From positions 1 to 22,467 of the forward strand of contig JAEZKD010000010.1 in the NCBI GenBank assembly GCA_023415655.1: a DNA stretch of 22,467 nt, given 5' to 3'. Made by a program: the position numbers and the translations under genes. Below the pieces are notes generated by a model that did not search any database, was not told the origin of the DNA, and worked only from the letters and a program-made list of their open reading frames with translations. Position 1 is the stretch's first letter. Every line of letters begins with the position of its first letter. Shown here in pieces: positions 1 to 7,294 of the stretch. The stretch is from Bacillota bacterium (GTDB lineage Bacteria > Bacillota > Clostridia > Lachnospirales > Lachnospiraceae).

Positions 1-18
1 AATATCAGATATTAACCT

Positions 19-45
19 TTAATCTAGAAGTTTTGTTTAGATTAA
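19..45. repeat. Short inverted repeat upstream of first gene
   Basis: Arms TTAATCTA (19-26) and TAGATTAA (38-45) are perfect 8-bp complements around an 11-nt spacer, ending about 25 bp before the first start codon. It could be an operator or a 5' hairpin. It is AT-rich, so chance is possible, and the upstream context is cut off by the window edge. Confidence 0.25.
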
Positions 46-69
46 TATTATAAGATAGGGGAAAGTGAT

Positions 70-855
70 ATGGACAATAAGGAAAAAGTCATTGATGCAT
101 ATGCTTCTGGTAACGAAATTCATCGTGCAGAGGAAGCAGGTCAATATGGGATGGAATTTATTAATACTAAGAAAATTTTAGATAACTATATTCTAGATAA
201 TAAACGTGTCATAGAAATCGGTTGTGGTGGTGGTTACTATGGTTTGCATTATGCGAAATCATGTCGAGAATATGTTGGTATTGACTTATCATCAGCTAAT
301 ATAAGTGTATTTAGAAACCTCATTAGAGAACATGGTTTTGATAACGTAAAAGCAGAGGTTGGTGATGCCACCGATTTGTTTAACATAGAAGATGATAGCT
401 ATGATGTTGTGTTATGCCTTGGTCCAATGTATCATCTTAATCCACAAGGACGTGCAAGATGTATGGCGGAGTGTGCAAGGATCTGTAAACCAGGAGGAAT
501 AATAGCAGTTGCTTTTATAAATAAAACTGGAGTCATTGCTAAATTTGCACCAATCTTAGGCTGGGAGAATGTGATGACTCCAAAGATTGATGAATACGTA
601 CTAACCGAAGGGATTGATGATGTAAGACCAGATGTTTTTTTCTACGCTATGCCTGAGGAAATGATGACAGAAGCAAAAAAAGTTGGATTGACGTATGAAC
701 GATTGGCAGGTCTAGATTTTCTACTGTCTGATGAGGTTATAGAGCAATTTAGCGAGGAGCAACGCAAGGTGTGGTTTCATTTTTCTGATTTAGTTGTTAA
801 TAGTGAATATTGTGCTGGTTTATCCAATCATGCAATATTGGTTTGCAGAAAATAG
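70..855 (+). CDS. Class I SAM-dependent methyltransferase
   Basis: A 261-residue Rossmann-fold methyltransferase, cytoplasmic, with no signal peptide or membrane segment. The SAM-binding motif I is at residues 47-55 (VIEIGCGGG). It is followed by YVGIDLS near residue 70 (acidic residue expected to bind the SAM ribose), GDATDL, and YDVVLCLGPMYHL as motif IV. The start at 70 is preceded by GGGGAAAG at a normal distance. The acceptor cannot be predicted: the C-terminal half has none of the hallmarks of rRNA, ubiquinone or DNA methylases that I can recognise. It is first in a run of plus-strand genes, followed after 102 bp by a phosphotransferase-like gene, so a small-molecule substrate is plausible (inference). 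The family call is firm and the substrate unknown. Confidence 0.88.
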   Translation: MDNKEKVIDAYASGNEIHRAEEAGQYGMEFINTKKILDNYILDNKRVIEIGCGGGYYGLHYAKSCREYVGIDLSSANISVFRNLIREHGFDNVKAEVGDATDLFNIEDDSYDVVLCLGPMYHLNPQGRARCMAECARICKPGGIIAVAFINKTGVIAKFAPILGWENVMTPKIDEYVLTEGIDDVRPDVFFYAMPEEMMTEAKKVGLTYERLAGLDFLLSDEVIEQFSEEQRKVWFHFSDLVVNSEYCAGLSNHAILVCRK

Positions 856-957
856 AATTTAGTAGGAAGATTTGTAATAGTAATTCATCCTCTATATAGT
901 ACATAGTGAGGGGTTAAAGAGAGGGAAGTTGAGTTATTTATTTAAGGAGGGTTTATA

Positions 958-1854
958 ATGATTGATATACCATTGCATTCCACACTCAAAAACATCAAGC
1001 AAATTCAAAAGGGAATGTCAGGAGATAAAAAGTACTACATAGAGACAGATGATAATCAACAGCTGTTATTACGAGTTTCTGATATTTCCGAATATGCACG
1101 AAAAAAATCAGAATATAAACTTATGAATCGTCTAAGCAAACTTGGAGTTCCAATGCCAAAAACCATAGATTTTGGAATCTGCAATCATAATCAAAGTGTT
1201 TATATCTTACTTCAATGGATTGATGGAAAAGAAGTGGAAGAGATTGTACCTCAGCTAAATGAGAGGGAGCAATATTCGTTGGGCTATAAATCAGGACAAA
1301 TTCTTAGATTGATTCATTCAATTCAGGTTCCAGAAGACAAAAATGATTGGTTCAATCGATATTATTCAGTAATGGAAGAACGATTAAATGCATATAAAAC
1401 GCAAGGAATACCGTTTGAAGGTAGTGATAAAATTATTTCTTTTCTTGAAAGGAATAAATACCTTTTGAAAGATCGTCCTCAATGTTATCACCATGGAGAT
1501 TATCATATGGGCAATATGATAAGGACTTCTAAAGAGGAACTATATGTGATTGATTGGCATACAGTTGATTTTGATAACTATGGTGATCCTTGGTATGAAT
1601 TCAATCGCATTGCAACTCAATATCCTATTTTTGCATCAGGACAAATTGATGGATATTTTAATGACAATCCTCCAGAGCCTTTTTGGAAACTTTTTGAATT
1701 CTATCTTTCTGCAAGTGCTATCACATCTATCGGTTGGGCGAAATATATGGCGCCTCAGGAATTAGAAGCTATCATTCAGCTTAATTATAAAATTTTAGAT
1801 TGGTTTGATGGTATGGCTAATCCGATTCCGACCTGGTATAGAACTAGAATTTAG
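958..1854 (+). CDS. APH-family (aminoglycoside phosphotransferase-like) kinase
   Basis: A 298-residue kinase-like protein of the APH/choline kinase fold, expected to transfer phosphate from ATP to a hydroxyl of a small molecule. The catalytic loop is visible as H179-G-D181-Y-H-M-G-N186, with D181 as predicted catalytic base and N186 as metal ligand. The second metal-binding Asp is D199 in VIDW. The N-lobe strand reads LLLRVSD, with Arg where many APH enzymes have the ATP-contacting Lys. The start has a strong AAGGAGGG ribosome site. Members of this superfamily include antibiotic kinases, but also homoserine, methylthioribose, choline and fructosamine kinases, so drug resistance should not be assumed. 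An HD-domain gene follows 92 bp downstream. Confidence 0.85.
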   Translation: MIDIPLHSTLKNIKQIQKGMSGDKKYYIETDDNQQLLLRVSDISEYARKKSEYKLMNRLSKLGVPMPKTIDFGICNHNQSVYILLQWIDGKEVEEIVPQLNEREQYSLGYKSGQILRLIHSIQVPEDKNDWFNRYYSVMEERLNAYKTQGIPFEGSDKIISFLERNKYLLKDRPQCYHHGDYHMGNMIRTSKEELYVIDWHTVDFDNYGDPWYEFNRIATQYPIFASGQIDGYFNDNPPEPFWKLFEFYLSASAITSIGWAKYMAPQELEAIIQLNYKILDWFDGMANPIPTWYRTRI

Positions 1855-1949
1855 AGAGGTTAAAGTTAAGAACATTTACATCAACCAAACAATATTTTAT
1901 ATAGGAACAGTAAGGAAGATTTACTATATATCAATCAGGAGGATAAATG

Positions 1950-2573
1950 ATGCTACCAAACAAAATACAAGCGGAAGAAGAATTGTATCTTGCAGAGAAG
2001 ATGAATCCAGGTCCATGGATCAAGCATTCCCTCAATACAGGGTTAGCAGCTCATAATATTGCAAAAGAGATTGAAGGGATGGATGAGGAGAAAGCTTATG
2101 TGTTAGGAATTCTTCATGATATCGGTAGAAGAGTAGGAATTGTTTCAATCTCAAAGCATGTATATGAAGGTTATCTATATGCCATGAGCAAAGATTGGCT
2201 GGAAGTAGCTCAAATATGTATGACACATTCGTATCCACTCATGAGTAAAGAATTGGAACAAAATCCTGATAGTGAAGAGGACAAAGCAATAAAACAATAT
2301 ATCGATCATTGCGAGTGTGATGATTATGATTTACTAATTCAATTATGTGACAGTCTAGCAACAGATTATGGTTTTTGTATACTGGAAAAGCGGTTTGTTG
2401 ATGTAACGAGAAGATATGGAATATGGAAGTATACGATTGAACGATGGAATAAGACATTCGAGATAAAAGAGTATTTTGAATCTAAAATGAAGGGTTCCAT
2501 ATACGATGTGTTACCTGAGATAGGAAAAACCACCTTACTAAACCCACAACCATGGAATCCAGGAGTGAAATGA
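1950..2573 (+). CDS. HD-domain phosphohydrolase-like protein
   Basis: About 207 residues. The N-terminal half is an HD metal-dependent hydrolase domain: a His at residue 36, the H57-D58 doublet in GILHDIG, a further His in MTHSYP near residue 94, and a distal Asp in LCDSLATD near residue 135 (numbering from the upstream ATG at 1947). These match the H...HD...D metal-ligand pattern of the superfamily, which cleaves phosphoester bonds in nucleotides or signalling molecules. Two ATG codons are adjacent (1947 and 1950). The AGGAGG at 1937-1942 lies 4 nt from the first and 7 nt from the second, so 1950 is preferred; the difference is one residue. The substrate is unknown. It is not a RelA/SpoT type, since no synthetase or TGS domain is present. 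Confidence 0.8.
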   Translation: MLPNKIQAEEELYLAEKMNPGPWIKHSLNTGLAAHNIAKEIEGMDEEKAYVLGILHDIGRRVGIVSISKHVYEGYLYAMSKDWLEVAQICMTHSYPLMSKELEQNPDSEEDKAIKQYIDHCECDDYDLLIQLCDSLATDYGFCILEKRFVDVTRRYGIWKYTIERWNKTFEIKEYFESKMKGSIYDVLPEIGKTTLLNPQPWNPGVK

Positions 2574-2646
2574 ACAAAAGTATGCAAGGTTTATCAAGCA
2601 TTCGATATCGTTTCTCTGTTAAGATGGAATTATAGGAGGTGAGAAT

Positions 2647-3444
2647 GTGGATTGGATCAGATTAATTCAAACGTCAATCGAAGAAATCGAATCAAATCTG
2701 AGTGAAGAGATTAGTGCAGATATTTTGGCAGAAAAGTTATTCGTATCATCATTTTATTTTCAAAAAATGTTTTCTTCTCTTTGTTCTTGCACGGTCAGTG
2801 AATACATACGAAATCGTCGAATGACGTTAGCTGGTTATGAAATCATAGACACGAATCAATCCGTGCTTGATATTGCAATCAAGTATGGTTATGATTCCAA
2901 TGAAAGTTTTACAAGAGCGTTTATGCGATTTCATGGTATAACACCAAGTGCGGCTAGAAAGGACAAAGCTAATTTAAAAACATTCTCAAAGATTTCCTTA
3001 ATTCAAAATTTAACAGGAGGTAAGGTCATGTTAGGTAAATTAGGAGAACGAGGTTATGTAGTAAAGGAAACGGGTGCTGTTTATTACACAAAGGATATGG
3101 ATCAAACCTTGGAATGGTTCACGAATGTTCTTGGATGGTATGGGCAAATTGAATCGCGAGATGCAAATCAAGTAGGACTTTATGGGTGCTTAAATAATAT
3201 ACCAATGGAGATTGAAGCATTACATCTTGCACCATTTACAGGGATTCATATGTTTCAAGGAGAACCAATACAAAGAGTGGTTGGGTTCATGCTAGTGCAA
3301 GGCGTGGAGCAGTTGCATTCTTACGTAAAGGGTCGTGGTTGGAATCAGATTTCGGAAGTGGTTCAAGAATCTTGGGGTGGGAAAACCTGTGAGGTTACTA
3401 CGATTGATGGCAGTATTCTTAGGTTTTTCGAGTTAAATGCTTGA
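2647..3444 (+). CDS. AraC-family regulator fused to a VOC/glyoxalase-like domain
   Basis: A 265-residue fusion. Residues about 5-105 form an AraC-type DNA-binding domain with two helix-turn-helix units: the first around ADILAEKLFVSSFYFQKMF, the second around VLDIAIKYGYDSNESFTRAF followed by the family signature HGITPSAARK. Residues about 128-265 resemble a VOC fold (VYYTKDMDQTLEWFTNVLGW ... RFFEL), probably a ligand sensor. The start must be GTG at 2647, because the overlapping ATG at 2645 runs into a stop within seven codons. GGAGG at 2635-2639 is 7 nt upstream. A second strong ribosome site lies inside the gene before Met128 (see findings). The next intact gene is another VOC protein, so a shared or related ligand is possible. 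Confidence 0.85.
   Translation: MDWIRLIQTSIEEIESNLSEEISADILAEKLFVSSFYFQKMFSSLCSCTVSEYIRNRRMTLAGYEIIDTNQSVLDIAIKYGYDSNESFTRAFMRFHGITPSAARKDKANLKTFSKISLIQNLTGGKVMLGKLGERGYVVKETGAVYYTKDMDQTLEWFTNVLGWYGQIESRDANQVGLYGCLNNIPMEIEALHLAPFTGIHMFQGEPIQRVVGFMLVQGVEQLHSYVKGRGWNQISEVVQESWGGKTCEVTTIDGSILRFFELNA
3015..3030 (+). promoter_or_regulatory. Internal ribosome binding site and in-frame ATG within the AraC-VOC gene
   Basis: AGGAGG at 3015-3020 is followed 7 nt later by ATG at 3028, in frame with the host gene as Met128. That position is exactly the junction between the AraC DNA-binding domain and the VOC-like domain. The spacing and strength equal those of the genuine starts in this window, so a separate VOC-only product of about 138 residues is plausible. 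Confidence 0.5.
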
Positions 3445-3503
3445 ATCTTGGTAGAAGAGTTTGGTAATCAAGGAAAGGCATGAAATAGCGTCTAGATAAC
3501 TTT

Positions 3504-3553
3504 TCCAATAATGTCAAAGATGACATATCGTTGTCATCTTTGACATTATTGGA
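3504..3553. repeat. Perfect 22-bp inverted repeat between AraC-VOC and VOC genes
   Basis: The arms 3504-3525 and 3532-3553 are exact complements around a 6-nt loop (TATCGT). The stem includes the string CAAAGATGACA. Neither side is followed by a clean T run, so it is not a textbook Rho-independent terminator on either strand. It may still cause termination or processing between the two genes, or be a protein-binding dyad. Confidence 0.75.
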
Positions 3554-3601
3554 TGAGAACAAAATGATATCTTGAGAAAACGATATGAAAGAAGGCATAA
3601 G

Positions 3602-4060
3602 ATGCATTTAGGATCTATTTATCTCATTGTTAATGATTTTGACAAATCAATTACCTTTTATGAAAAATTATTGCAAATCTCGGTTACAAGAAAAAACATG
3701 AATCGGTTCGCAATGTTTGAATTCGAAGGGAATTGTATTGCATTAATGAATGGTCATTTTGATGTGAAAAATCCAGAAAAAGTAGTACATAAGGGAGAAT
3801 ATTCTCCGTATTTTGATGATTTACAATCGATTGTAGCGCTTCCGAATTCACGCAAGGTGGTTCTTAACTTTTGGGATGAAGACTTACAAAAAGAATATGA
3901 ACGTGTGAAAGAGCTAGGAATTACCGAACACCTAACAAAGATCAAATATGTATGTAATGTATTTCCGTACTACTATTTTCAGTTAACGGATCCTGATGGG
4001 AATGTCATTGAAGTGACTGGGGAGTATATTCCAAAAGAGGGTGAGTTTGAGGAGAGTTAA
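3602..4060 (+). CDS. VOC family (glyoxalase/bleomycin-resistance-like) protein
   Basis: About 152 residues in the vicinal oxygen chelate fold. The N-terminal module reads LGSIYLIVNDFDKSITFYEK, a typical first beta-alpha unit. The C-terminal module ends YFQLTDPDGNVIEVTGEY, whose Glu in VIEV is the usual metal or substrate ligand position. The open frame extends back to a TTG at 3572, but ATG at 3602 is preferred: AAGG at 3592-3595 sits 6 nt upstream and homology-like sequence starts there. VOC members include dioxygenases, isomerases, thiol transferases and drug-binding proteins; nothing here selects among them. The stop codon lies 2 nt before the start of the following disrupted methyltransferase, so the two were probably co-translated. 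Confidence 0.82.
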   Translation: MHLGSIYLIVNDFDKSITFYEKLLQISVTRKNMNRFAMFEFEGNCIALMNGHFDVKNPEKVVHKGEYSPYFDDLQSIVALPNSRKVVLNFWDEDLQKEYERVKELGITEHLTKIKYVCNVFPYYYFQLTDPDGNVIEVTGEYIPKEGEFEES

Positions 4061-4062
4061 GT

Positions 4063-4697
4063 ATGGTTATGGAGAAAAATAAGATAAAAGAAAGCATTCA
4101 AGCAACGAAACAGGAATTTGAGAAAAGCTTTATAAGTACCCAGAGATTGAAGTGGTGGGAATTGATATCGTAGAGCAGACACTGAAACTGAATCAAGAAC
4201 GTGTCAAATTAGAGGGATTATCTAATTTGATATTTGTTTCGTATGATGGAGTAGAACTTCCTTTCGAGTCTTTCGAATTTGATCTTGTTGTGACTCGATA
4301 TTCTCTACATCACTTCCCAGCGATAGATCAGACATTTAAGGAGATGAAAAGAGTGTTAAAGAAAACAGGTCACTTATTTCTCTCTGATCCAGCACCAAAG
4401 GATTGTGATCAGGAACGATTTGTAGATGCCTATATGCAGATGAAGAAGGATGGACATATCAAGTTTTATACCAAATCAGAGTGGGTTGATTTGGCTAAGA
4501 AGAATGGTATGGAGTTAGAGAAAAGCTTTCAAACGAAGGTACGTTTTCCAAGAAAGAAAGAGACTTCTTCTAAGATTGAAGCAATTCTAAAAAGATATGA
4601 TGAACGTATTACTGAAGCATATGAATTAGAATTCGTTGGAGATGAGATTTACATTACGGAACCAGTTAATAATTTGTTGTTTCAATGCAGGTTGTAG
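4063..4697 (+). pseudogene. Class I methyltransferase disrupted by an internal deletion and frameshift
   Basis: An ATG at 4063, with GAGGAGAG 8 nt upstream, opens a frame reading MVMEKNKIKESIQATKQEF and then EKSF, which stops at 4168-4170. The downstream frame, open only from 4122, reads YKYPEIEVVGIDIVEQT and continues through LVVTRYSLHHFP, a Pro-rich SDPAP stretch and HIKFYTKSEWVDL to a stop at 4697. Together these look like the two ends of one methyltransferase of a type common in clostridia. The segment that should hold motif I (the DxGxGxG SAM loop) is absent, and the ends are in different frames. By comparison with the family, about 40-50 residues are missing near 4125-4135 (inference, not measured). 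The downstream frame has a GTG at 4152 but no ribosome site and no SAM-binding loop, so it is unlikely to be active. Confidence 0.78.
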
Positions 4698-4795
4698 GGC
4701 ACAACCAAAGATGCAATATGATATGGTACTAGTCGAAATAATGTGACAACCCCATCTATGTTTTATTTATATACTTCAATTACACCAAATGTTTC

Positions 4796-4838
4796 CACCA
4801 TGGTATCATGGTGAACATGACAGCAGTATGGCATGTTC
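4796..4838. other. Two small adjacent hairpins between convergent genes
   Basis: CACCATG (4796-4802) pairs with CATGGTG (4807-4813) and GAACATG (4813-4819) pairs with CATGTTC (4832-4838). The second overlaps the stop codon of the minus-strand WYL gene. They lie between the 3' ends of the methyltransferase pseudogene and the WYL gene. No T run follows, so a terminator role is uncertain. Confidence 0.3.
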
Positions 4839-5730
4839 ATTGATATAGCTTAGAAAGTTTTATAATTTCCTCAGTCAATTGTTCCACGAACTCCCCCGGT
4901 GCAAGAACTCTCACTTTACTACCAAAGGCAAGATACCAAGTAAGTGCAGCTTTATAGGAAGTAAATCCTAATTGCGTAAAGAGTAACCCATCGCTTTTAA
5001 CCTCATAGCTTTTAGGGCCAAATTCCTCTACAAGACGATAGGTTTCACTTGGTTCAAATACTGCAGTAATTACAATCTCATCTGTGATATTTTGACCGTA
5101 ATTCATTGTTTCGGGAGGCACTTCTTTTGGAAGGAACGATTGATTGGTTATCGTTAAACTCCAAAGGCGATTTAGCTTATACATACGAAAGTCCTTTCGC
5201 TCAGGACAGAAACCAAGCCCATACCAGCTCGACCATTTGTATATGATCATCGCAGGCTCAATGAGCTTGTCTGCCTCTCCTTTGGCGTAATAGTAATGGA
5301 ATGTCACGCAGAGATTATCACGAATGGCTCTTTTGAGTAGCTCAATTTTTTCTGAGAGGCTATCTTTATAAAAGGAGGAGAGGTCGATCGTCATAGGGTC
5401 ATTTTTAGGGATTACGCCACCAATTTTTTCAGTAAGGTTTGCAGCGTTTGGACATTGGGAAACACTATCGAGTGACTTTAATCCACTAAAAATTGACTGA
5501 AGCTCCGCCTCAGTGAAGGTAGTTGTGTCTAAATGAAAGCCCTCCATTATTGAAATGCCACCATCTGCTCCCTGAGTTGTTACGATTGGAATGCCCGCAC
5601 GGCATATGTCCTCAATATCTCGATTAATGGTTCGACGGGATACCTCTAATTTCTCAGCAAGATAAGGAGCAGTAACCTTGCCCCTTTGTTGTATGGTTAT
5701 GATAATTCGAATCAATCGATCAATTTTCAT
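4837..5730 (-). CDS. YafY-type HTH/WYL-domain transcriptional regulator
   Basis: A 297-residue regulator. Residues 1-60 form a winged HTH of the DeoR/HTH_11 type (KVTAPYLAEKLEVSRRTINR), followed by IEDICRAGIPIVTTQGADGG, a signature seen in this family. Residues about 130-210 form the WYL domain, with YKWSSWYGLGFC carrying the W-Y-x-L core. The remaining C-terminal part fits the WCX extension. WYL proteins sense ligands or nucleic acids and act as repressors or activators. The start has AGGAGA 6 nt upstream. The promoter lies at 5770-5798 and a degenerate repeat array at about 5879-5996, upstream of that promoter, so autoregulation is plausible. No defence island surrounds it, so a general metabolic or stress regulator is likelier than a phage-defence WYL protein. 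Confidence 0.88.
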   Translation of the reverse strand: MKIDRLIRIIITIQQRGKVTAPYLAEKLEVSRRTINRDIEDICRAGIPIVTTQGADGGISIMEGFHLDTTTFTEAELQSIFSGLKSLDSVSQCPNAANLTEKIGGVIPKNDPMTIDLSSFYKDSLSEKIELLKRAIRDNLCVTFHYYYAKGEADKLIEPAMIIYKWSSWYGLGFCPERKDFRMYKLNRLWSLTITNQSFLPKEVPPETMNYGQNITDEIVITAVFEPSETYRLVEEFGPKSYEVKSDGLLFTQLGFTSYKAALTWYLAFGSKVRVLAPGEFVEQLTEEIIKLSKLYQ

Positions 5731-5769
5731 GGGATTCTCCTAAATATGTACATCTATGTGGTTGCTGAT

Positions 5770-5798
5770 ATATTAAGAACATCATTGTATGGTTGCAA
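5770..5798 (-). promoter_or_regulatory. Promoter for the WYL regulator gene
   Basis: Reading the minus strand, TTGCAA (5798-5793) is followed by a 17-bp spacer and TAATAT (5775-5770). This is a good match to a housekeeping promoter, placed about 40 bp upstream of the start codon at 5730. Confidence 0.6.
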
Positions 5799-5878
5799 AT
5801 TATTGTAAGAAGATTTAAGAGTTTGTATGGGATTTGATACTACTATATTTGATAAACGATATTTGGTAGAACTTATTA

Positions 5879-5996
5879 TGAGCACGGTTTTTCCATACCA
5901 CGGTGTCTTGTATCAAATTATACTGTAGTACAGTATTCCATACCACGGTATCTTTATCGCATTATTTTGTAGCACTGTATCTCATATCACAGTATA
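5879..5996 (-). repeat. Array of six degenerate direct repeats upstream of the WYL gene
   Basis: On the plus strand the core CACGGT or a variant recurs at 5883, 5899, 5929 (TACAGT), 5944, 5973 (CACTGT) and 5988 (CACAGT). Intervals are 16, 30, 15, 29 and 15 bp, so the sites fall on a roughly 15-bp grid within a 44-46-bp unit present about 2.5 times. The best pair is TTCCATACCACGGT at 5891 and 5936. The copy at 5921-5935 is also a perfect dyad, TACTGTA-G-TACAGTA. It sits 80-200 bp upstream of the WYL promoter in a 401-bp gap. It resembles clustered regulator binding sites. It is not CRISPR, because the sequence between cores is itself repeated. Confidence 0.6.
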
Positions 5997-6088
5997 TCAT
6001 ATTTAAGTAAAATAAACCAAATGTAAAGAATGTATTTGAAGCTAAGAAGAATTAATTAGATATAACTAATCTCTATAGGGAAAAGTTT

Positions 6089-6122
6089 ATCCAAAGATGA
6101 CAGAGAACTGTCACCTTTGGAT
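6089..6122 (-). terminator. Terminator downstream of the esterase gene
   Basis: ATCCAAAGATGACAG (6089-6103) and CTGTCACCTTTGGAT (6108-6122) form a 15-bp stem with a 4-nt loop. The only imperfection is a G-U pair when read on the minus strand, which implies the minus-strand transcript. AAACTTTTCCC follows on that strand. It begins 10 bp after the esterase stop codon. Confidence 0.7.
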
Positions 6123-6131
6123 TCTTCTCTC

Positions 6132-7094
6132 TTATTGATATTCCGCATTTTTACGGTTCACCCACTGAGTGGATATGTCCATCGCAGCACGGGTACCATT
6201 CGTTTGATCTAGTGCATTCAGCATCACGAAGTCATGAATGATTGCTTGAATGCGAACAGCGGTGACTTCAACACCAGCACAACGTAGTTTCCTTGCATAT
6301 GCTTCTCCTTCTTCACGAAGAACGTCAGCCTCTCCATTGATAATCATTGCAGAAGGTAAACCTTTCAACTGTTCGCAAGTTGCACATAAAGGAGAAGCGG
6401 TAATTTCTCTACGTTCATCATCACAGGTTGTATATTGATCCCAAAACCACATCATCCCTTCACGATACAGATAATAGTTGCATGCAAATTGGTGATACGT
6501 TTCGGTATCAAAGTAAGCATTCGTGACAGGATAGTATAGTAGTTGCTTGTGAATGTGTGGCCCTTTGCGTTGCTTTGACAGGATGGTTATAACGGTTGCC
6601 ATATTACCTCCAACACTATCGCCAGCGACAGTCAAAGTGGATAAGTTTGGAGTAAGGGAAGTACACTGAAATAATTCTGGTAAATGGCATAAGACTTTAT
6701 AGCACTGTTCAATTGCTACAGGATATTTTGCTTCTGGAGAGCGTGAATATTCTGGGAAGACTAGGATGGAATTGGTACGAGCAGCAAGTTCATGTACTAG
6801 CTTTTCATGGGTGTGTAAGCTTCCAAATACCCAACCAGCCCCATGAATATAGTAGTTGACATTAGGAGTTCCTATCAGATTCTCAGGAACAATGAGATAT
6901 ACCTTAAGGCATCCCCAATTACCAGTGTCTACTTGCAAAGAAAAGGTTGCTGCTGGATATTTATAAACTGGAGTTGATTGAGCTTTTTCTAAGACAAGTC
7001 GGCCTTTATCTGGTGATAATTGAAAAATCAGAGGACATTTGCTACTTTCATTACTTACTTTCTCGGCAGCAGGTTCAAGTGGGACACATCTCAT
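6132..7094 (-). CDS. Alpha/beta-hydrolase, HSL-type esterase/lipase
   Basis: A 320-residue serine hydrolase of the hormone-sensitive-lipase family (acetyl esterase type), likely cytoplasmic, acting on short-chain acyl or acetyl esters. The oxyanion-hole motif is at residues 84-87 as HGAG, where most relatives have HGGG. The nucleophile elbow is GDSVGGN with Ser160. The catalytic Asp257 is in GEADVL and His287 in IIHDFVML, so the triad is complete and in order. The length fits the family. The start at 7094 has GGAG about 10 nt upstream, and a TATAAT lies at 7134-7129 on the minus strand. It ends in its own hairpin, so it is probably a single-gene unit. Its natural substrate is not evident; carbohydrate deacetylation or detoxification are both possible. 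Confidence 0.88.
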   Translation of the reverse strand: MRCVPLEPAAEKVSNESSKCPLIFQLSPDKGRLVLEKAQSTPVYKYPAATFSLQVDTGNWGCLKVYLIVPENLIGTPNVNYYIHGAGWVFGSLHTHEKLVHELAARTNSILVFPEYSRSPEAKYPVAIEQCYKVLCHLPELFQCTSLTPNLSTLTVAGDSVGGNMATVITILSKQRKGPHIHKQLLYYPVTNAYFDTETYHQFACNYYLYREGMMWFWDQYTTCDDERREITASPLCATCEQLKGLPSAMIINGEADVLREEGEAYARKLRCAGVEVTAVRIQAIIHDFVMLNALDQTNGTRAAMDISTQWVNRKNAEYQ

Positions 7095-7128
7095 AGATTA
7101 AAGTCTCCATACATAACGATCTATTAGT

Positions 7129-7134
7129 ATTATA
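7129..7134 (-). promoter_or_regulatory. Probable -10 element for the esterase gene
   Basis: A perfect TATAAT is read on the minus strand 35 bp upstream of the start codon. No convincing -35 lies 17 bp away; TTGTGA is 19 bp upstream. Confidence 0.4.
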
Positions 7135-7294
7135 TGGTAAGATGTAAGCAAGGTCACAATCCATAGAAAGCATTCTAAAGTTTTTGATGATTTAATGTGC
7201 AGAACAATATGTTTCCTAGAGATGGGAAAGTATGATATAATTACGTTAGTAGTGTTATTAGGAGGTATAAAATAAAACTAGAATTACACGGGAG

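Noticed and set aside
855..957. Hairpin around the CCTC...GAGG segment after the first gene
   Set aside because: Only a few base pairs with mismatches and no T run; not distinguishable from chance.
958..1854. Calling the APH-fold gene an antibiotic resistance gene
   Set aside because: The fold covers many metabolic kinases, and no residue pattern specific to an aminoglycoside or macrolide kinase was recognised.
1805..2056. Plus-strand open frame overlapping the APH and HD genes
   Set aside because: It overlaps two well-supported genes out of frame and shows no domain-like sequence.
4837..5730. WYL regulator as marker of a phage-defence island
   Set aside because: Neighbours are an esterase and a dead methyltransferase. 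No nuclease, helicase, reverse transcriptase or restriction gene is present in the window.
5879..5996. Possible mini CRISPR array
   Set aside because: Repeat cores are short and degenerate, the intervening sequence is also repeated, and no cas gene is nearby.
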